Positions 17,917-28,054 of a stretch of DNA of 64,000 nucleotides are shown here, piece by piece; the first letter of the stretch is position 1; each line of letters opens with the position of its first letter. Made by a program: the position numbers and the translations under genes. Under the pieces are notes generated by a model. The model was given only the letters and a program-made list of their open reading frames with translations, searched no databases and was not told the DNA's origin. This stretch comes from Enterococcus sp. DIV1094 (GTDB taxonomy: Bacteria; Bacillota; Bacilli; Lactobacillales; Enterococcaceae), in assembly GCF_017316305.2 (NCBI RefSeq), contig NZ_CP147250.1, positions 2,975,001 to 3,039,000 of the forward strand. The letters run 5' to 3'.

Positions 17917-19161
17917 TTATCCCGCTTTTTTTTCTGAATCTTTGTAGATAACTGTTGGTTTACCGGTAAGTTCGGCTGCTTCTTTAGTAATGATCACTTT
18001 CTCGATCGTTTCATCCGAAGGAATATCGAACATGACATCCATCATGATTTCTTCGATGATCGAACGTAATCCACGAGCGCCGGTATTGCGATCGATTGCT
18101 TTTTTCGCAATTGCTTTTAGTGCTTCCGGTTCAAATTCTAATGCAGTGTCATCTAGTGAAAGTAATTTTTGGTATTGCTTCACTAAGGCATTTTTAGGTT
18201 CCGTCAAGATTCGGACTAGATCGTCTGTTGTCAGTTTTTCTAACGCAGCCATCACTGGTAAGCGCCCGATAAACTCAGGGATCAAACCGAATTTCAATAG
18301 ATCTTCTGGAATGATATGTTGCATGACACTTTCATTTTCTGAAAGTTTTTGGTTGTTCGTACCGAATCCAATCGTTTTCTCGCCCATACGATTTTTTACG
18401 ATCGTTTCGATTCCGTCAAAAGCTCCACCGACGATGAACAATACATTCGTCGTATCGATTTGGATGAATTCTTGATGCGGATGTTTGCGTCCACCTTGAG
18501 GCGGCACACTCGCAACAGTCCCTTCCAAGATTTTCAGTAAGGCTTGTTGTACGCCTTCACCTGATACATCACGTGTGATCGACACGTTTTCACTTTTACG
18601 TGCGATTTTATCGATCTCATCGATATAGATGATCCCTTTTTCAGCACGCTCTACGTTGTAATCAGCAGATTGTAAGAGTTTCAGCAAGATATTTTCCACA
18701 TCTTCTCCGACATATCCTGCTTCTGTCAAGCTCGTTGCATCGGCAATGGCAAATGGCACATTCAACGTTTTCGCTAAAGTTTGCGCCAAGAAGGTTTTCC
18801 CTGAACCAGTAGGGCCGATCAAACAGATATTGCTCTTTTGCAATTCAACATCATCATCTTGCGCTTCTTGATTGACACGCTTATAGTGATTGTAAACAGC
18901 TACCGCCAATGAGCGTTTCGCACGTTCTTGCCCAATCACATAATTATCCAATACTTCAAGAATCTCAGAAGGTTTCGGTACTTCGGTAAACTCACGTACA
19001 GCTTCTTCGTAAAATTCTTCATCAATGATTTCTTTACATAGGTCAATACATTCGTTACAGATGTAGACCCCCGGACCTGCTACGATTTTCTTTACTTCTT
19101 CTTGTGTTTTGCCACAAAAAGAACAGCGTACAGTCTCATTACCACTTGGATTATCATACAT
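17917..19161 (-). CDS. clpX: ATP-dependent Clp protease ATP-binding subunit ClpX
   Basis: 414 residues. AAA+ unfoldase that feeds tagged proteins into ClpP. The zinc-binding domain has Cys13, Cys16, Cys35 and Cys38 (CSFC, CNEC). Walker A is GPTGSGKT, Walker [12 protein letters not shown]; the pore loop region GYVGEDVE, the ClpP-contacting FIGRLP area and the sensor NTGARGLRS are all present. The longest frame starts with GTG at 19170, but the Shine-Dalgarno TTAAGGGG (19169-19176) touches that GTG, so I use the ATG at 19161, giving [18 protein letters not shown]. It lies 180 bp after tig, with two small hairpins in the leader. Confidence 0.97.
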   Translation of the reverse strand: MYDNPSGNETVRCSFCGKTQEEVKKIVAGPGVYICNECIDLCKEIIDEEFYEEAVREFTEVPKPSEILEVLDNYVIGQERAKRSLAVAVYNHYKRVNQEAQDDDVELQKSNICLIGPTGSGKTFLAQTLAKTLNVPFAIADATSLTEAGYVGEDVENILLKLLQSADYNVERAEKGIIYIDEIDKIARKSENVSITRDVSGEGVQQALLKILEGTVASVPPQGGRKHPHQEFIQIDTTNVLFIVGGAFDGIETIVKNRMGEKTIGFGTNNQKLSENESVMQHIIPEDLLKFGLIPEFIGRLPVMAALEKLTTDDLVRILTEPKNALVKQYQKLLSLDDTALEFEPEALKAIAKKAIDRNTGARGLRSIIEEIMMDVMFDIPSDETIEKVIITKEAAELTGKPTVIYKDSEKKAG

Positions 19162-19177
19162 GGTCTTCACCCCTTAA

Positions 19178-19221
19178 CTTGCGATGATTCGCAAGAAACT
19201 ATCAAAGACTTTACAGTCTTT
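19178..19221 (-). promoter_or_regulatory. clpX: Two tandem perfect hairpins in the clpX leader
   Basis: CTTGCGA-TGAT-TCGCAAG (19178-19195) and AAAGACT-TTAC-AGTCTTT (19204-19221). Each has a 7-bp stem and 4-nt loop; they are 8 bp apart, and the first abuts the Shine-Dalgarno. A TATGAT (-10-like) lies just upstream. No CtsR site was seen. Confidence 0.45.
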
Positions 19222-19267
19222 CCCTATCATACCATAATTTAAAAAAAAGCAAAAGTATCAATGAAGT

Positions 19268-19314
19268 AAAACAAATGAAAGAGTCCGGGCGTCTTCTAAA
19301 CGCCTGAACTCTTT
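19268..19314 (-). terminator. Rho-independent terminator after tig
   Basis: Arms 19278-19292 and 19300-19314 (two mismatches) with a 7-nt loop; the minus strand continues with a U-rich tail. It is 26 bp after the tig stop. Confidence 0.82.
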
Positions 19315-19340
19315 CCATTCGATGCGAATAAGAATTTTCC

Positions 19341-20627
19341 TTATTCTGCTTCTTTTGCTGTGCTAGTGATCAATTCGATTGCTTTTTTCATGATCACATC
19401 ATGTTTTAGCATGTCTTCTGTCAATACGCGTTTGATTTGGTCGATCGGCATATTGTAAGTTTCTGCTAATTCTTGGATTTCCGCAGTGATTTCTTCTTCA
19501 GTAGCATCTAAGTTTTCAGCTGCTGCTACGGCTTCGATCACAAGGTTTGTTTTTGTACGCATTTCTGCTTCTTCTTCAAACTGTTTGTGCAAGTCTTCTT
19601 CTGTTGAACCAGTTAATTGGTAGTACATTTCTGGTGAGATTCCTTGACGTTGCATGTTGTTCAAGAATTCGTCCATTGAACGGTGTACTTCATCGTGAAC
19701 CATCACATGTGGAAGATCAACGATTTCCGCATTTTCGACTGCTAACTTGATTGCTGCTTCATCTTTTGCATCTTCAGCAGCTTTTTCTTTCGTTTCAGTC
19801 AATTCTTTCATGTATTTTTCTTTTAATTCTGCTAATGTAGAAACTTCATCGTCTACATCTTTTGCAAATTCGTCATCCAATTCAGGAACTTCTTTTGTTT
19901 TTACTTCGTGAACTGTTACTTTGAAGACAGCCTCTTTACCAGCTAGATCTTCCGCTTGGTAGTTTTCAGGGAATGTTACAGTTACATCTAAGCTGTCGCC
20001 TGATTTGTGTCCAACTAATTGCTCTTCAAAACCAGGAATGAATGAACCTGATCCTAATTCAAGTGAATGGTTTTCGCCTTTTCCGCCTTCGAAAGCTTCA
20101 TCATTGATGAATCCTTCAAAATCGATAACGACAGTATCGCCATTTTCAGCTGCTGCGTCTTCTTTGATCACTAATTCAGCTTGCGCTTCTTGTTCGCGTT
20201 TGATGCGTTCTTCAACGTCTGCTTCTGTTACTTCACGGTCTTGTTTTTCAACCACTAGGTCTTTGTAGTCACCTAATTTAACTTCAGGTTTTACAGTAAC
20301 TTCTGCTGTGATCGTCCAGTCTTGACCTTTTTCCATACTTGCTACGTCGATCTTAGGTTGTGAAACCGGGTCGATTCTTGCTTCTTTGACGGCCGCTTCA
20401 TAAGCTTCTGGTAAAACAGCGTTCAATGCATCTTCGTACAATGCTTCTTCTCCGTACATACGGTTGAATACTTGACGAGATACTTTTCCTTTACGGAATC
20501 CAGGAACGTTCAAGTTTCCTTTTACTTTATTAAAGGCTGTTGTCAATCCTTTTTGGATTTGATCTTGCCCGATCGTAAATGTTAAAACACCATCATTTGT
20601 GCCTTTTTTTTCGAATGTTGCAGTCAT
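19341..20627 (-). CDS. tig: Trigger factor (ribosome-associated chaperone and prolyl isomerase)
   Basis: 428 residues. It binds the ribosomal exit tunnel and shields nascent chains. The ribosome-binding N-domain carries the signature [10 protein letters not shown] (about residues 44-53, variant of GFRxGKxP). The FKBP-type PPIase domain (about 155-245) has [41 protein letters not shown] broken over its usual strands, and a long acidic, helical C-domain follows. Typical length. Shine-Dalgarno GGAGGG. Single-gene unit before clpX, the common order in Firmicutes. Confidence 0.97.
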   Translation of the reverse strand: MTATFEKKGTNDGVLTFTIGQDQIQKGLTTAFNKVKGNLNVPGFRKGKVSRQVFNRMYGEEALYEDALNAVLPEAYEAAVKEARIDPVSQPKIDVASMEKGQDWTITAEVTVKPEVKLGDYKDLVVEKQDREVTEADVEERIKREQEAQAELVIKEDAAAENGDTVVIDFEGFINDEAFEGGKGENHSLELGSGSFIPGFEEQLVGHKSGDSLDVTVTFPENYQAEDLAGKEAVFKVTVHEVKTKEVPELDDEFAKDVDDEVSTLAELKEKYMKELTETKEKAAEDAKDEAAIKLAVENAEIVDLPHVMVHDEVHRSMDEFLNNMQRQGISPEMYYQLTGSTEEDLHKQFEEEAEMRTKTNLVIEAVAAAENLDATEEEITAEIQELAETYNMPIDQIKRVLTEDMLKHDVIMKKAIELITSTAKEAE

Positions 20628-20779
20628 TTATTTCCCTCCGAGTTTAGAAATTCATTTGATACATCAAAAACGTTTCATGCATACCTTTAAATAGTACACT
20701 AACCCTTCCAAATTGTAAACATATTGAACAAATGGAATCCACGTTTTTCATGATTTTTTTTATCTTTTTATCTGTTTTT

Positions 20780-21715
20780 TTAGGTATTGAATAATAATAG
20801 TTCTGTAATTATTTTATTTCTCTTTTCAGCGAATTCTTGTTGCTCAGACGAAGAAAGATCCTCACAAGGCTGATTTGTATAACTAGCTACTGTTTGTTCG
20901 AACCATTTATCAAGATCACCGATATAACTATCATAGATCGGATAAACGATCGCAGACTGCATTGTGAACTCTTCTGTTAAGTTCTTGCTCATCAAGGCAT
21001 CTTCTTGCTCGTAAGCTTCAGCCATTTTTTTGATTTGTTGATAGCTGGTTTGCTCTTCTGGACGTACCATTTTCTTTGGTATGACTTCGATCAATTCCTC
21101 GTCGATCGTCAAATAAGCAACTGGTGTCGGTTCTTTTACTTGGACAAGCGATTCAAGCAGCTTTGCCCGTACAAGGACATGGACCGTTTTTAACACGATC
21201 AATTTTTTGGCTGTTTGGATAAATTCGTGATAAGGCAATTGCTCGATTTCTTGGATATAACTCAACTGGGTAGTCGGTTTTTCAGAAGGTAGCTTTTCGA
21301 CTAATTGGTAGATCTCTCGGATCTTCTGTCGTTTCATCTGCCCTACTAATTCTTCTGCCTGTTGGATCTTCAACAAGATCGCTTGTTCAAAATCGTCAGG
21401 GAAATCGGCACTTGCAATCAGTTTACGCGCATATAAAAAATCTTTTGCTGTAATCAATAAATCAAAATAAAAAGTGGCCAATTCTTCATTCATTAAATAC
21501 TGCTTTTCATGTAAGAGTGCTTGATGGAGCGCTTCTTCCCACATATCTAATTCAGATAGTGCCAACACGAACAACGTATTCGATTCAAACGTTGCTTCGA
21601 GTTCATAGGCACGTTCAAACAGCTCTTTTGCTTGACTGTATTGATGATTTGCTAATGCTTGTTGGCCAATACGCATCAAATTGTCGTATTTATCAGGAAA
21701 ATCGATCGGTCTCAC
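20780..21715 (-). CDS. TPR-like helical protein of unknown function
   Basis: 311 residues, no signal peptide or membrane segment. The first 110 residues look like two or three TPR-type helical pairs: RIGQQALANHQYSQAKELFE, then EATFESNTLFVLALSELDMW and an EEALHQALL helix. The rest is acidic and helical. It resembles a Firmicutes family of TPR-containing proteins (DUF3196-like), recalled from memory. Start GTG 21713-21715 with Shine-Dalgarno AGGGAAG; an ATG 13 codons inside is the alternative. It lies between tig and an RDD membrane-protein gene. Confidence 0.78.
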   Translation of the reverse strand: MRPIDFPDKYDNLMRIGQQALANHQYSQAKELFERAYELEATFESNTLFVLALSELDMWEEALHQALLHEKQYLMNEELATFYFDLLITAKDFLYARKLIASADFPDDFEQAILLKIQQAEELVGQMKRQKIREIYQLVEKLPSEKPTTQLSYIQEIEQLPYHEFIQTAKKLIVLKTVHVLVRAKLLESLVQVKEPTPVAYLTIDEELIEVIPKKMVRPEEQTSYQQIKKMAEAYEQEDALMSKNLTEEFTMQSAIVYPIYDSYIGDLDKWFEQTVASYTNQPCEDLSSSEQQEFAEKRNKIITELLLFNT

Positions 21716-21796
21716 TTAGGTTCTTCCCTTCACTGTTTTATCATTTGTCTAACACGACTTATTGAACAATAACCAGCCTTTTCTATACGTAAAAAA

Positions 21797-22645
21797 TCAA
21801 GCGTTCATCTCTTGGTTAAATGCTTTGATCAAGTTGATCGTCACCACACTCGTATTGGAGAAATAATCTCCGATGTGCTGCTTTTTCTTGCTGAAAATGA
21901 CTGGGAGATAACCAATAAATAGTAGTGGAAATCTTAAAATAAAGCGACAAGCGCCCTCACGAACAAGAACGGTACTCCATGACAGCTCTTCTTCATCAAA
22001 ACTGATCACCCGAATGCCAAAGATCATTTTACCGACCGTCTGTCCGTGATTCCATTTCGTCAACAAAACAAAATAGGCTAAGTAAGCAATCAGTGACAAG
22101 GCACCGTAAATACTTAAATAAGAGTCAGATACTTGGAGCCAGCCTAAGTTCACAGCAATACCTAACGTTAAGCGGCTGATTGATCCAATACAAATGAGAT
22201 CGATCAAAAAAGCAGCAAAGCGAATCCAGAAACCGGCAAAGAAATAATTGGGAAAGCGATTGATCGTTGGTTCTTCCGCTTTTTGATCGGTATATTTTTG
22301 CCATTTTTTCTGATTTTCTTTGATTTCAGTTTGTGTTAACGGTTTTTCTTCAAAGGAACTCAGTACCTTTTGGGAAAAACTAGGATCAGGTCCGACAGCC
22401 GGTTGAGTAGCTTTATCTTGCACTGTAGACTCATGTTCTTCATTTGAACGATGGACGTTTACTTCGCTCGTCGTTTGCCCTTCAGACGTAGTAGCTGCGG
22501 TGACCATTTCATCCGTCGTATTGTTGCTTTCTTCTACCTTAGAAACTTCTTCCGGAGATAACTCCTTGCTTTCAGATACTTTCGGTCCCTCAATATCCTT
22601 GGGCATTTCCTCGATTGGTGATGAGTGAGTAGATTTCTCAGTCAT
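21797..22645 (-). CDS. RDD-family membrane protein with long acidic N-terminus
   Basis: 282 residues. Residues 1-125 are disordered and rich in Glu, Ser, Thr and Lys. The RDD domain starts at YFFAGFWIRFAAFLIDLICIG, which carries the family R...D pattern, and has three to four membrane segments to about 270, with GQTVGKMIFGIRVIS between them. RDD proteins are small membrane proteins, some linked to ion or solute transport; no substrate can be inferred. Its Shine-Dalgarno GGAGGTGAG forms the last codons of sppA, so the two genes are coupled. Confidence 0.85.
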   Translation of the reverse strand: MTEKSTHSSPIEEMPKDIEGPKVSESKELSPEEVSKVEESNNTTDEMVTAATTSEGQTTSEVNVHRSNEEHESTVQDKATQPAVGPDPSFSQKVLSSFEEKPLTQTEIKENQKKWQKYTDQKAEEPTINRFPNYFFAGFWIRFAAFLIDLICIGSISRLTLGIAVNLGWLQVSDSYLSIYGALSLIAYLAYFVLLTKWNHGQTVGKMIFGIRVISFDEEELSWSTVLVREGACRFILRFPLLFIGYLPVIFSKKKQHIGDYFSNTSVVTINLIKAFNQEMNA

Positions 22646-22647
22646 GT

Positions 22648-23673
22648 TTACTCACCTCCATAAAGATACATTGCTCTTGGAGATTCTGCTGTTCCTAAAC
22701 TTTCAAGCAATGACAAGATCTGACTAGTTTCAGAAGCTTGTAATCCTTGTAATTCTGCTAATTTTGCGCCAAACCATGTATTGCCAAAGCCGGTCGAGCT
22801 CGTTGAATATTCGATCAACTCAGCGTCTTGTAAATCAAGGTCTTCACGCATGGCTGCTAAAGCGTCTGTTGGAAAACCGATTTCGTCTACCAATCCTGCT
22901 TCTTTTGCCTGCACACCGTCGTAGATACGGCCATCTGCCACTTTTTTCACTTCATCTTCTGATTTGTTTCTACCTTCACTCACTACTTTGACAAAACGAT
23001 TATACGCGTTATCGATATAAGCTTGCAATACCGCATGATCTTGTTCTGTCTCTGGACGAGTCGCTGAACCCATATCTTTTAGCGCACCGCTTTTTACAGT
23101 AGTATCTTCAACGCCGATTTTTTCAAGTAAACCCGAATAGTTGAGGCCAGACATGATCACACCAATGGAACCCGTCACTGTTTCTTCCGTTGCAAAGATT
23201 TTATCTGCTTGGGCAGAAATATAGTAACCACCACTGGCAGCCATATTTTTCATGCTGACATACATCGGTAGATCACGTTCCGTCCGAACATTATTTAGTA
23301 AGTTGGCAATTTCTGCACTTTCATAAACGCCACCACCAGGAGAATTGACTTCTAAGAAAATCCCACTGACATTTTCATCGGCTTCAATCGCTTCGATCTG
23401 TTTCAAAAAGTCTTCATGATTGTAACCTTCAGATGAAAACAATCCTGAAGATCCTCCGCTAGCAATAGCACCATCAACAGATAGTTTTACGATTCGATCC
23501 GTACTACTGCCTTCTTCCAATACTACCGGTGTCATTTCTTCATCGCCATATAACCAACTATTGAGACTGCCCATCTGAGCCTCTTCTTGGGGTTGTGTCA
23601 AGCTCGAAGAAACGAGTGAAACAACTAATAAACCAGCAGCAATCAATACCGCGATCCAACGTTTTTTATTCAT
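22648..23673 (-). CDS. sppA: Signal peptide peptidase SppA (S49 serine protease)
   Basis: 341 residues. Membrane-anchored protease that degrades cleaved signal peptides; also linked to resistance to lytic peptides in Bacillus. One N-terminal membrane segment (about 5-25), then the S49 fold with EVNSPGGGVYESAE. The catalytic dyad is Ser147 in MAASGGYYIS and Lys199 in SGALKDMGS. These are the same residue numbers as in Bacillus subtilis SppA, which supports both the call and the start. Followed within 3 bp by the RDD gene. Confidence 0.95.
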   Translation of the reverse strand: MNKKRWIAVLIAAGLLVVSLVSSSLTQPQEEAQMGSLNSWLYGDEEMTPVVLEEGSSTDRIVKLSVDGAIASGGSSGLFSSEGYNHEDFLKQIEAIEADENVSGIFLEVNSPGGGVYESAEIANLLNNVRTERDLPMYVSMKNMAASGGYYISAQADKIFATEETVTGSIGVIMSGLNYSGLLEKIGVEDTTVKSGALKDMGSATRPETEQDHAVLQAYIDNAYNRFVKVVSEGRNKSEDEVKKVADGRIYDGVQAKEAGLVDEIGFPTDALAAMREDLDLQDAELIEYSTSSTGFGNTWFGAKLAELQGLQASETSQILSLLESLGTAESPRAMYLYGGE

Positions 23674-23684
23674 TTTACACTCTC

Positions 23685-23975
23685 CTAGTATAGATTTCTA
23701 ATAACGATCACCGCTTCAGAGCCAGGTGTCGCATTCATCTTTTCTGCCTTTTCCTCAAGGGTGTAACCAGTAAATTTTTCGTGGGTCAATTCATCTTCAA
23801 CGACAAACTGTTGCGCTTGCTCGATTCCGAGCGCATCAGGGGCAATTTCTTGGATACTATCCCAGCCGGTATCCAAAAAGATTTTAGTTTCATCCGTCAC
23901 ACGTTCTGTTTTTTCAAATTCAGCAATTTGTTTTTTTAACATCCCCAACGTCATGATTTCTATTTTCTCTTCCAT
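23685..23975 (-). CDS. Small conserved hypothetical protein, 96 residues
   Basis: Acidic protein with no signal peptide, starting MEEKIEIMTLGMLKKQIAEF, with DTGWDSIQEIAPDALG in the middle and a hydrophobic end VIVIRNLY. Strong Shine-Dalgarno AGGAGGG. It sits 11 bp upstream of sppA and is first in the unit with sppA and the RDD gene. I do not recognise a family. The composition suggests a compact alpha/beta domain. Confidence 0.75.
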   Translation of the reverse strand: MEEKIEIMTLGMLKKQIAEFEKTERVTDETKIFLDTGWDSIQEIAPDALGIEQAQQFVVEDELTHEKFTGYTLEEKAEKMNATPGSEAVIVIRNLY

Positions 23976-24097
23976 CTTTTTCCCTCCTATCTATAATTAT
24001 TGTACCGAACTCAAAGTAAAGAAGATAGTCGAATTTCGTTTTTTTGTTCTTTTCGTTCCGTTTCGATATATACCAATTACATATTTTATCTTTTTTG

Positions 24098-24127
24098 TTG
24101 ACAAACCTCACACGTTAACGTTATTAT
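24098..24127 (+). promoter_or_regulatory. glmS: glmS promoter
   Basis: TTGACA (24098-24103) and TATTAT (24122-24127) with an 18-bp spacer, placed 56 bp before the ribozyme cleavage site. Confidence 0.7.
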
Positions 24128-24182
24128 TTTAGATGTTTCCAGGAAAAATACTTTTAGGAGGATAATTAGACCAATAAGGAAT

Positions 24183-24316
24183 AGCGCCAGGTCTGTTTTG
24201 ACAGATGACGAGGAGAGGGTTTATCGAAACATTCGGCGGATGACCCTAGGGACTGCACTCTAAAAAGAAATATAAAACCTATCTGCGAAGATAGAACAAA
24301 AAATTTCTTACGCAGC
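24183..24316 (+). ncRNA. glmS ribozyme (glucosamine-6-phosphate-responsive)
   Basis: Self-cleaving riboswitch in the glmS leader. When GlcN6P is bound, the RNA cuts itself, which lowers glmS mRNA. Seen: the 5' core AGCGCC (cleavage between A24183 and G24184), the conserved TGACGAGG (from 24205), GGGTTTATCGA (24217-24227) and TCGGCGG in order. P3 is formed by CTGC and AAGAAAT with ATTTCTT and GCAG. The P4 hairpin is TATCT-GCGA-AGATA, and the conserved AAAACC precedes it. All core elements of the family are present. Confidence 0.95.
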
Positions 24317-24363
24317 TGGAAACAGCAAAATCAAGTTTATAACGGAAAGTAGGATGTTTTTTT

Positions 24364-26172
24364 ATGTGCGGAATTGTTGGAATGATCGGATTAGAAAATG
24401 TTACCCCAGGATTGATCAATGGTTTAGAAAAATTAGAGTATCGCGGATATGACTCAGCTGGGATCTTTGTCACAAATGGAAAACAGGACCATTTAGTCAA
24501 AGCTCGCGGCAGAATCCAAAACCTTAAAGATAAATTAACACCAGAAACAGCTGGTACAGCAGGAATTGGCCACACTAGATGGGCAACACACGGTGAACCT
24601 GCAGAAAAAAATGCGCACCCACACCACTCACAAAGCGGACGCTTTGTTTTAGTCCATAATGGTGTGATCGAAAATTTTGAAGAATTGAAACAACAATACG
24701 TGGCAGCTGATGACTTTATCGGCGAAACAGATACAGAGATCGTTGTTCATGTGATCGAAAAATTCGTAGAAGAAACTCAAGATACACAAGAAGGATTTAA
24801 AAAGGCCCTTGAAGTCATCGAAGGTTCATATGCTTTTGCTTTGATGGATCGTACAGCACCAGAAACGATTTTTGTTGCAAAAAATAAAAGCCCTTTATTG
24901 ATCGGCAAAGGCGAAGGATTCAATGTCATTGCAAGTGATGCCATGGCAATGCTTTCTTATACAAAAGAATTTGTCGAAATCGAAGATCAAGAGATGGTGA
25001 TCGTTCAAGCGGATGCTATCACGATCCAAACATTGACTGGCACGATCGTTGAACGTGATTCTTATGAAGCACAAGTCGATGCTTCTGATATTGAAAAAGG
25101 AACATATCCTTACTATATGTTGAAAGAGATCGACGAACAACCGATCATCATGCGTAAAATCGCTCAAACCTATGTGAATGAAGAAAATGACATTCCTTTG
25201 GATCATAAATTGATGGAAGAACTCTTAGCGAGTGACCGGATTTATATCGTGGCTTGTGGTACAAGCTATCATGCAGGTCTAGCGAGCAAGCATTCCTTCG
25301 AGCAAATGACTGACATTCCGGTTGAAGTTCATCTAGCAAGTGAGTTTGGTTACACGATGCCTTTACTATCGAAAAAACCATTCTTTATCTTTTTGAGCCA
25401 AAGCGGTGAAACGGCAGATAGCCGTCAGGTGCTTGTCAAAATCAATCAATTAGGCCACCCTTCATTGACGATCACAAATGTCGCTGGTTCTACATTATCA
25501 AGAGAAGCTAGCTTCACTTTGTTGCTTCATGCCGGCCCAGAGATTGCGGTAGCTTCTACTAAAGCATATACTGCTCAAATCGCTGTACTCGCTTTACTTG
25601 CAAAAGCAGTCGGGAATAGAAAAGGGAATGTCCGTGCATTGGCGTTTGATGTTGCTCATGAATTGAGTTTAGTCGCAAATGCGATGGAAACAGTGATTAC
25701 CCAAAAAGATGAATTACAAGAATTAGCAGCGGAGTTTCTTAATGAAACGCGAAATGCCTTTTATATTGGTCGCAGCAATGACCATGATGTCGCTTTAGAA
25801 GCTGCATTAAAACTTAAAGAAATCAGCTATATCCAAGCAGAAGGCTTTGCAGCTGGCGAACTAAAACATGGAACGATCGCTTTGATCGAAGAAGGTACAC
25901 CAGTTATTGGGATCATTAGTGAAGAAGTCACAGGCGCACACACACGAGGAAACTTAAAAGAAGTAGAAAGTCGTGGTGCCAAGACCTTAGTGATCGCTGC
26001 ACATGGTTTAGAAAAAGAGACAGATCAATTGGTTATCCCAGCTGTCCATGCGTATCTTTCACCACTGGCTATGGTGATCCCTACTCAATTGCTCGCTTAC
26101 TATGCGACATTGCTACGCGGCTATGATGTAGACAAGCCAAGAAACTTAGCGAAATCAGTCACAGTTGAGTAA
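24364..26172 (+). CDS. glmS: Glutamine-fructose-6-phosphate aminotransferase (isomerizing)
   Basis: 602 residues. It makes glucosamine-6-phosphate from fructose-6-phosphate and glutamine, the first step to UDP-GlcNAc. The N-terminal class II glutaminase starts MCGIVGMIG, with Cys2 as nucleophile after Met removal. YRGYDSAG and GHTRWATHG are typical. Two SIS domains follow ([26 protein letters not shown]), and the C-terminal end AKSVTVE is the family signature. It is feedback-controlled by the ribozyme upstream. glmM, the next enzyme of the pathway, lies 3 kb away. Confidence 0.98.
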   Translation: MCGIVGMIGLENVTPGLINGLEKLEYRGYDSAGIFVTNGKQDHLVKARGRIQNLKDKLTPETAGTAGIGHTRWATHGEPAEKNAHPHHSQSGRFVLVHNGVIENFEELKQQYVAADDFIGETDTEIVVHVIEKFVEETQDTQEGFKKALEVIEGSYAFALMDRTAPETIFVAKNKSPLLIGKGEGFNVIASDAMAMLSYTKEFVEIEDQEMVIVQADAITIQTLTGTIVERDSYEAQVDASDIEKGTYPYYMLKEIDEQPIIMRKIAQTYVNEENDIPLDHKLMEELLASDRIYIVACGTSYHAGLASKHSFEQMTDIPVEVHLASEFGYTMPLLSKKPFFIFLSQSGETADSRQVLVKINQLGHPSLTITNVAGSTLSREASFTLLLHAGPEIAVASTKAYTAQIAVLALLAKAVGNRKGNVRALAFDVAHELSLVANAMETVITQKDELQELAAEFLNETRNAFYIGRSNDHDVALEAALKLKEISYIQAEGFAAGELKHGTIALIEEGTPVIGIISEEVTGAHTRGNLKEVESRGAKTLVIAAHGLEKETDQLVIPAVHAYLSPLAMVIPTQLLAYYATLLRGYDVDKPRNLAKSVTVE

Positions 26173-26206
26173 TCTCTCGGCTACTACTGCTAAATAAATA
26201 CCGTTC

Positions 26207-26253
26207 AAAAATCCCTGTAAGAAATGCACTACCGTTTCTTACAGGGATTTTTT
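26207..26253 (+). terminator. Bidirectional terminator between glmS and the ABC exporter
   Basis: Perfect 17-bp arms (26208-26224, 26235-26251) of AAATCCCTGTAAGAAA type with a 10-nt loop, a T run on the plus strand and an A run before it. It serves both convergent units. Confidence 0.95.
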
Positions 26254-26269
26254 GTAACAAGAAAATGAA

Positions 26270-27028
26270 CTACTTCTTCCTCACACGTTGATTGAAAGCC
26301 ACTATCGCTAAGAACCTAAAAATAAAAATCAAGCTAATACTCCACAAAAACGCCTGTACTAATGGTGGATTTGGCAAACCTAACAATAACCCTCGAAGCG
26401 CTTGGATGATTGGTGTCATCGGTTGATATTCCGCAAATAGTCGTATCGCTGTAGGCATGTTGTCAGTCGGCGCAAACCCAGCACTCAAGTATGGCAATAC
26501 GGTGGTCAATACAGTAAATAAACTGGCCATTTCAGCTGATTTTGCTAATAATCCAAACAAAACCGAGATCCAGGTAAATGCAAGAATAAAACAAAAAATC
26601 AGCAGCCAAGCAACTAGCCATTCCGCAAGATCGGCATTGGGACGAAAACCAATGAGCCAAGCCACAAGTAAAACGACGAAGCTACTCATCACACTTCGAA
26701 GCGCAGCCGCGAATACATGCCCATTTAAAAATGCTGACTTTGATAAATTCAGCGTCAAGAGTCGCTCGACCATACCAGAATGTACATCCTGATTTACTAC
26801 TATCCCCACAACAGAGGAACTTTGAGCAATACATTGGACTAATACACCCGGTAAAACAAAATCAACATAAGACAACTCCCCCACATCCATGGCTCCGCCA
26901 AGTACATATACAAAGAGCAACATCAACAGTACCGGCGTCAATAGCCCACTCATGACCGTTTCTAAGCTTCGCAACGATAACTTCAGATTCCGTTTAAATA
27001 ATGTATTCGTTTCGCTGATGGCTTTCAT
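26270..27028 (-). CDS. ABC transporter permease (ABC-2 / DrrB-like)
   Basis: 252 residues with about six membrane segments. Elements typical of the ABC-2 family: FKRNLKLSLRSLETVMSGL at the N-terminus, LPGVLVQCIAQSS, and the C-terminal amphipathic stretch AEYQPMTPIIQALRGLLLG that ends the NodJ/DrrB fold. It forms an export pump with the ATPase gene 1 bp upstream. The substrate is unknown; homologues export drugs, peptides or polysaccharide. Confidence 0.9.
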   Translation of the reverse strand: MKAISETNTLFKRNLKLSLRSLETVMSGLLTPVLLMLLFVYVLGGAMDVGELSYVDFVLPGVLVQCIAQSSSVVGIVVNQDVHSGMVERLLTLNLSKSAFLNGHVFAAALRSVMSSFVVLLVAWLIGFRPNADLAEWLVAWLLIFCFILAFTWISVLFGLLAKSAEMASLFTVLTTVLPYLSAGFAPTDNMPTAIRLFAEYQPMTPIIQALRGLLLGLPNPPLVQAFLWSISLIFIFRFLAIVAFNQRVRKK

Positions 27029-27029
27029 T

Positions 27030-27959
27030 TTAAACTCCTCCTTGTACTAGCTTTAAGAAGATATCTTCTAATGAGGCATTTCTCTGCTGGAAATTAGTGA
27101 TCGTGATCGGTAGTTGTCTTAATTCGTCCAGAAGATCAACCGAATCGTTGAAAGCATTCCCTACATTGACAGTCACAGAAAGTTTTTCTTCATCCATTGA
27201 TAATAATCGATGATCCAAATGTGCTGAAAGTTGATAAAAATCACTTTTGGTCAACACATTGATTGCCATCGATTGGCTGTCATATGTGTTTTTAATTACT
27301 TGTGGTGTAGCATTTAAAATAATTTTACCTTCATGTAATATCGCCACTTTGTCTGCTAGATACTCGGCTTCCTCCAGATATTGCGTCGTTAAAAAAATCG
27401 TACGTCCTGCTGTCGCTGTTTCTTTGATCAGTTGCCAAGTGGCGATGCGGTTTTGTGGGTCTAAGCCTGTTGTCGGTTCATCGAGAAAAATCACTTGAGG
27501 GTCACCGATAAAACTCATGGCGATATCTAAACGTCTACGCATCCCTCCTGAATAATTTTTAACTAGGACTTGGCTATGTTTTTGTAAATCAAACCGTTCT
27601 AATAGATTCTCGACAACCTTTTCCTTCTCTTTCACATGGCGAAGCTCAGCGATCATTTTCATATTTTCATAGCCAGTCAACAGCTCATCCACTGCTGCGA
27701 ATTGTCCTGTCAAACTAATATTTTCTCGCACCTTAGCACTCTCTTTTTTTAAATCATACCCGTTGATCCAAACTTGCCCATCATCAAATGGCAGGATCGT
27801 TGTCAACATTTTGACAAGTGTCGTTTTTCCTGCTCCATTAGATCCTAAAAGCACAAAAACTTCTCCACGTTCAACTGTAAAATCAACTCCATTTAGTACT
27901 TGTTTTTCAGCAAACCTTTTTTTCAGATCGATAATCTCGATTATTTTCTTTTTTTCCAT
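27030..27959 (-). CDS. ABC transporter ATP-binding protein (DrrA-like)
   Basis: 309 residues. Walker A GSNGAGKTTLVK (about 38), signature NYSGGMRRRLD (about 140), Walker [14 protein letters not shown] (about 160) and switch His replaced by Gln in FLTTQYLEEAEYLAD, as is usual in DrrA-type exporters. The C-terminal extension is the regulatory region common to daunorubicin-resistance ATPases. It is divergent from the Rgg-like regulator at 28055, which probably controls the pair. Confidence 0.93.
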   Translation of the reverse strand: MEKKKIIEIIDLKKRFAEKQVLNGVDFTVERGEVFVLLGSNGAGKTTLVKMLTTILPFDDGQVWINGYDLKKESAKVRENISLTGQFAAVDELLTGYENMKMIAELRHVKEKEKVVENLLERFDLQKHSQVLVKNYSGGMRRRLDIAMSFIGDPQVIFLDEPTTGLDPQNRIATWQLIKETATAGRTIFLTTQYLEEAEYLADKVAILHEGKIILNATPQVIKNTYDSQSMAINVLTKSDFYQLSAHLDHRLLSMDEEKLSVTVNVGNAFNDSVDLLDELRQLPITITNFQQRNASLEDIFLKLVQGGV

Positions 27960-28054
27960 AGCTTCTTCCTCGTTTCTATAAGATAATTTAACTATATAAA
28001 AAATTTCATTCCTGGTTTCTTACAGTTCAATATATTGAAAAAGAAGGTGTGTTT

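Noticed and set aside
17990..18475. 161-codon plus-strand ORF opposite clpX
   Set aside because: Antisense shadow of a strongly conserved gene; Ser/Ile/Phe-rich with no start signal.
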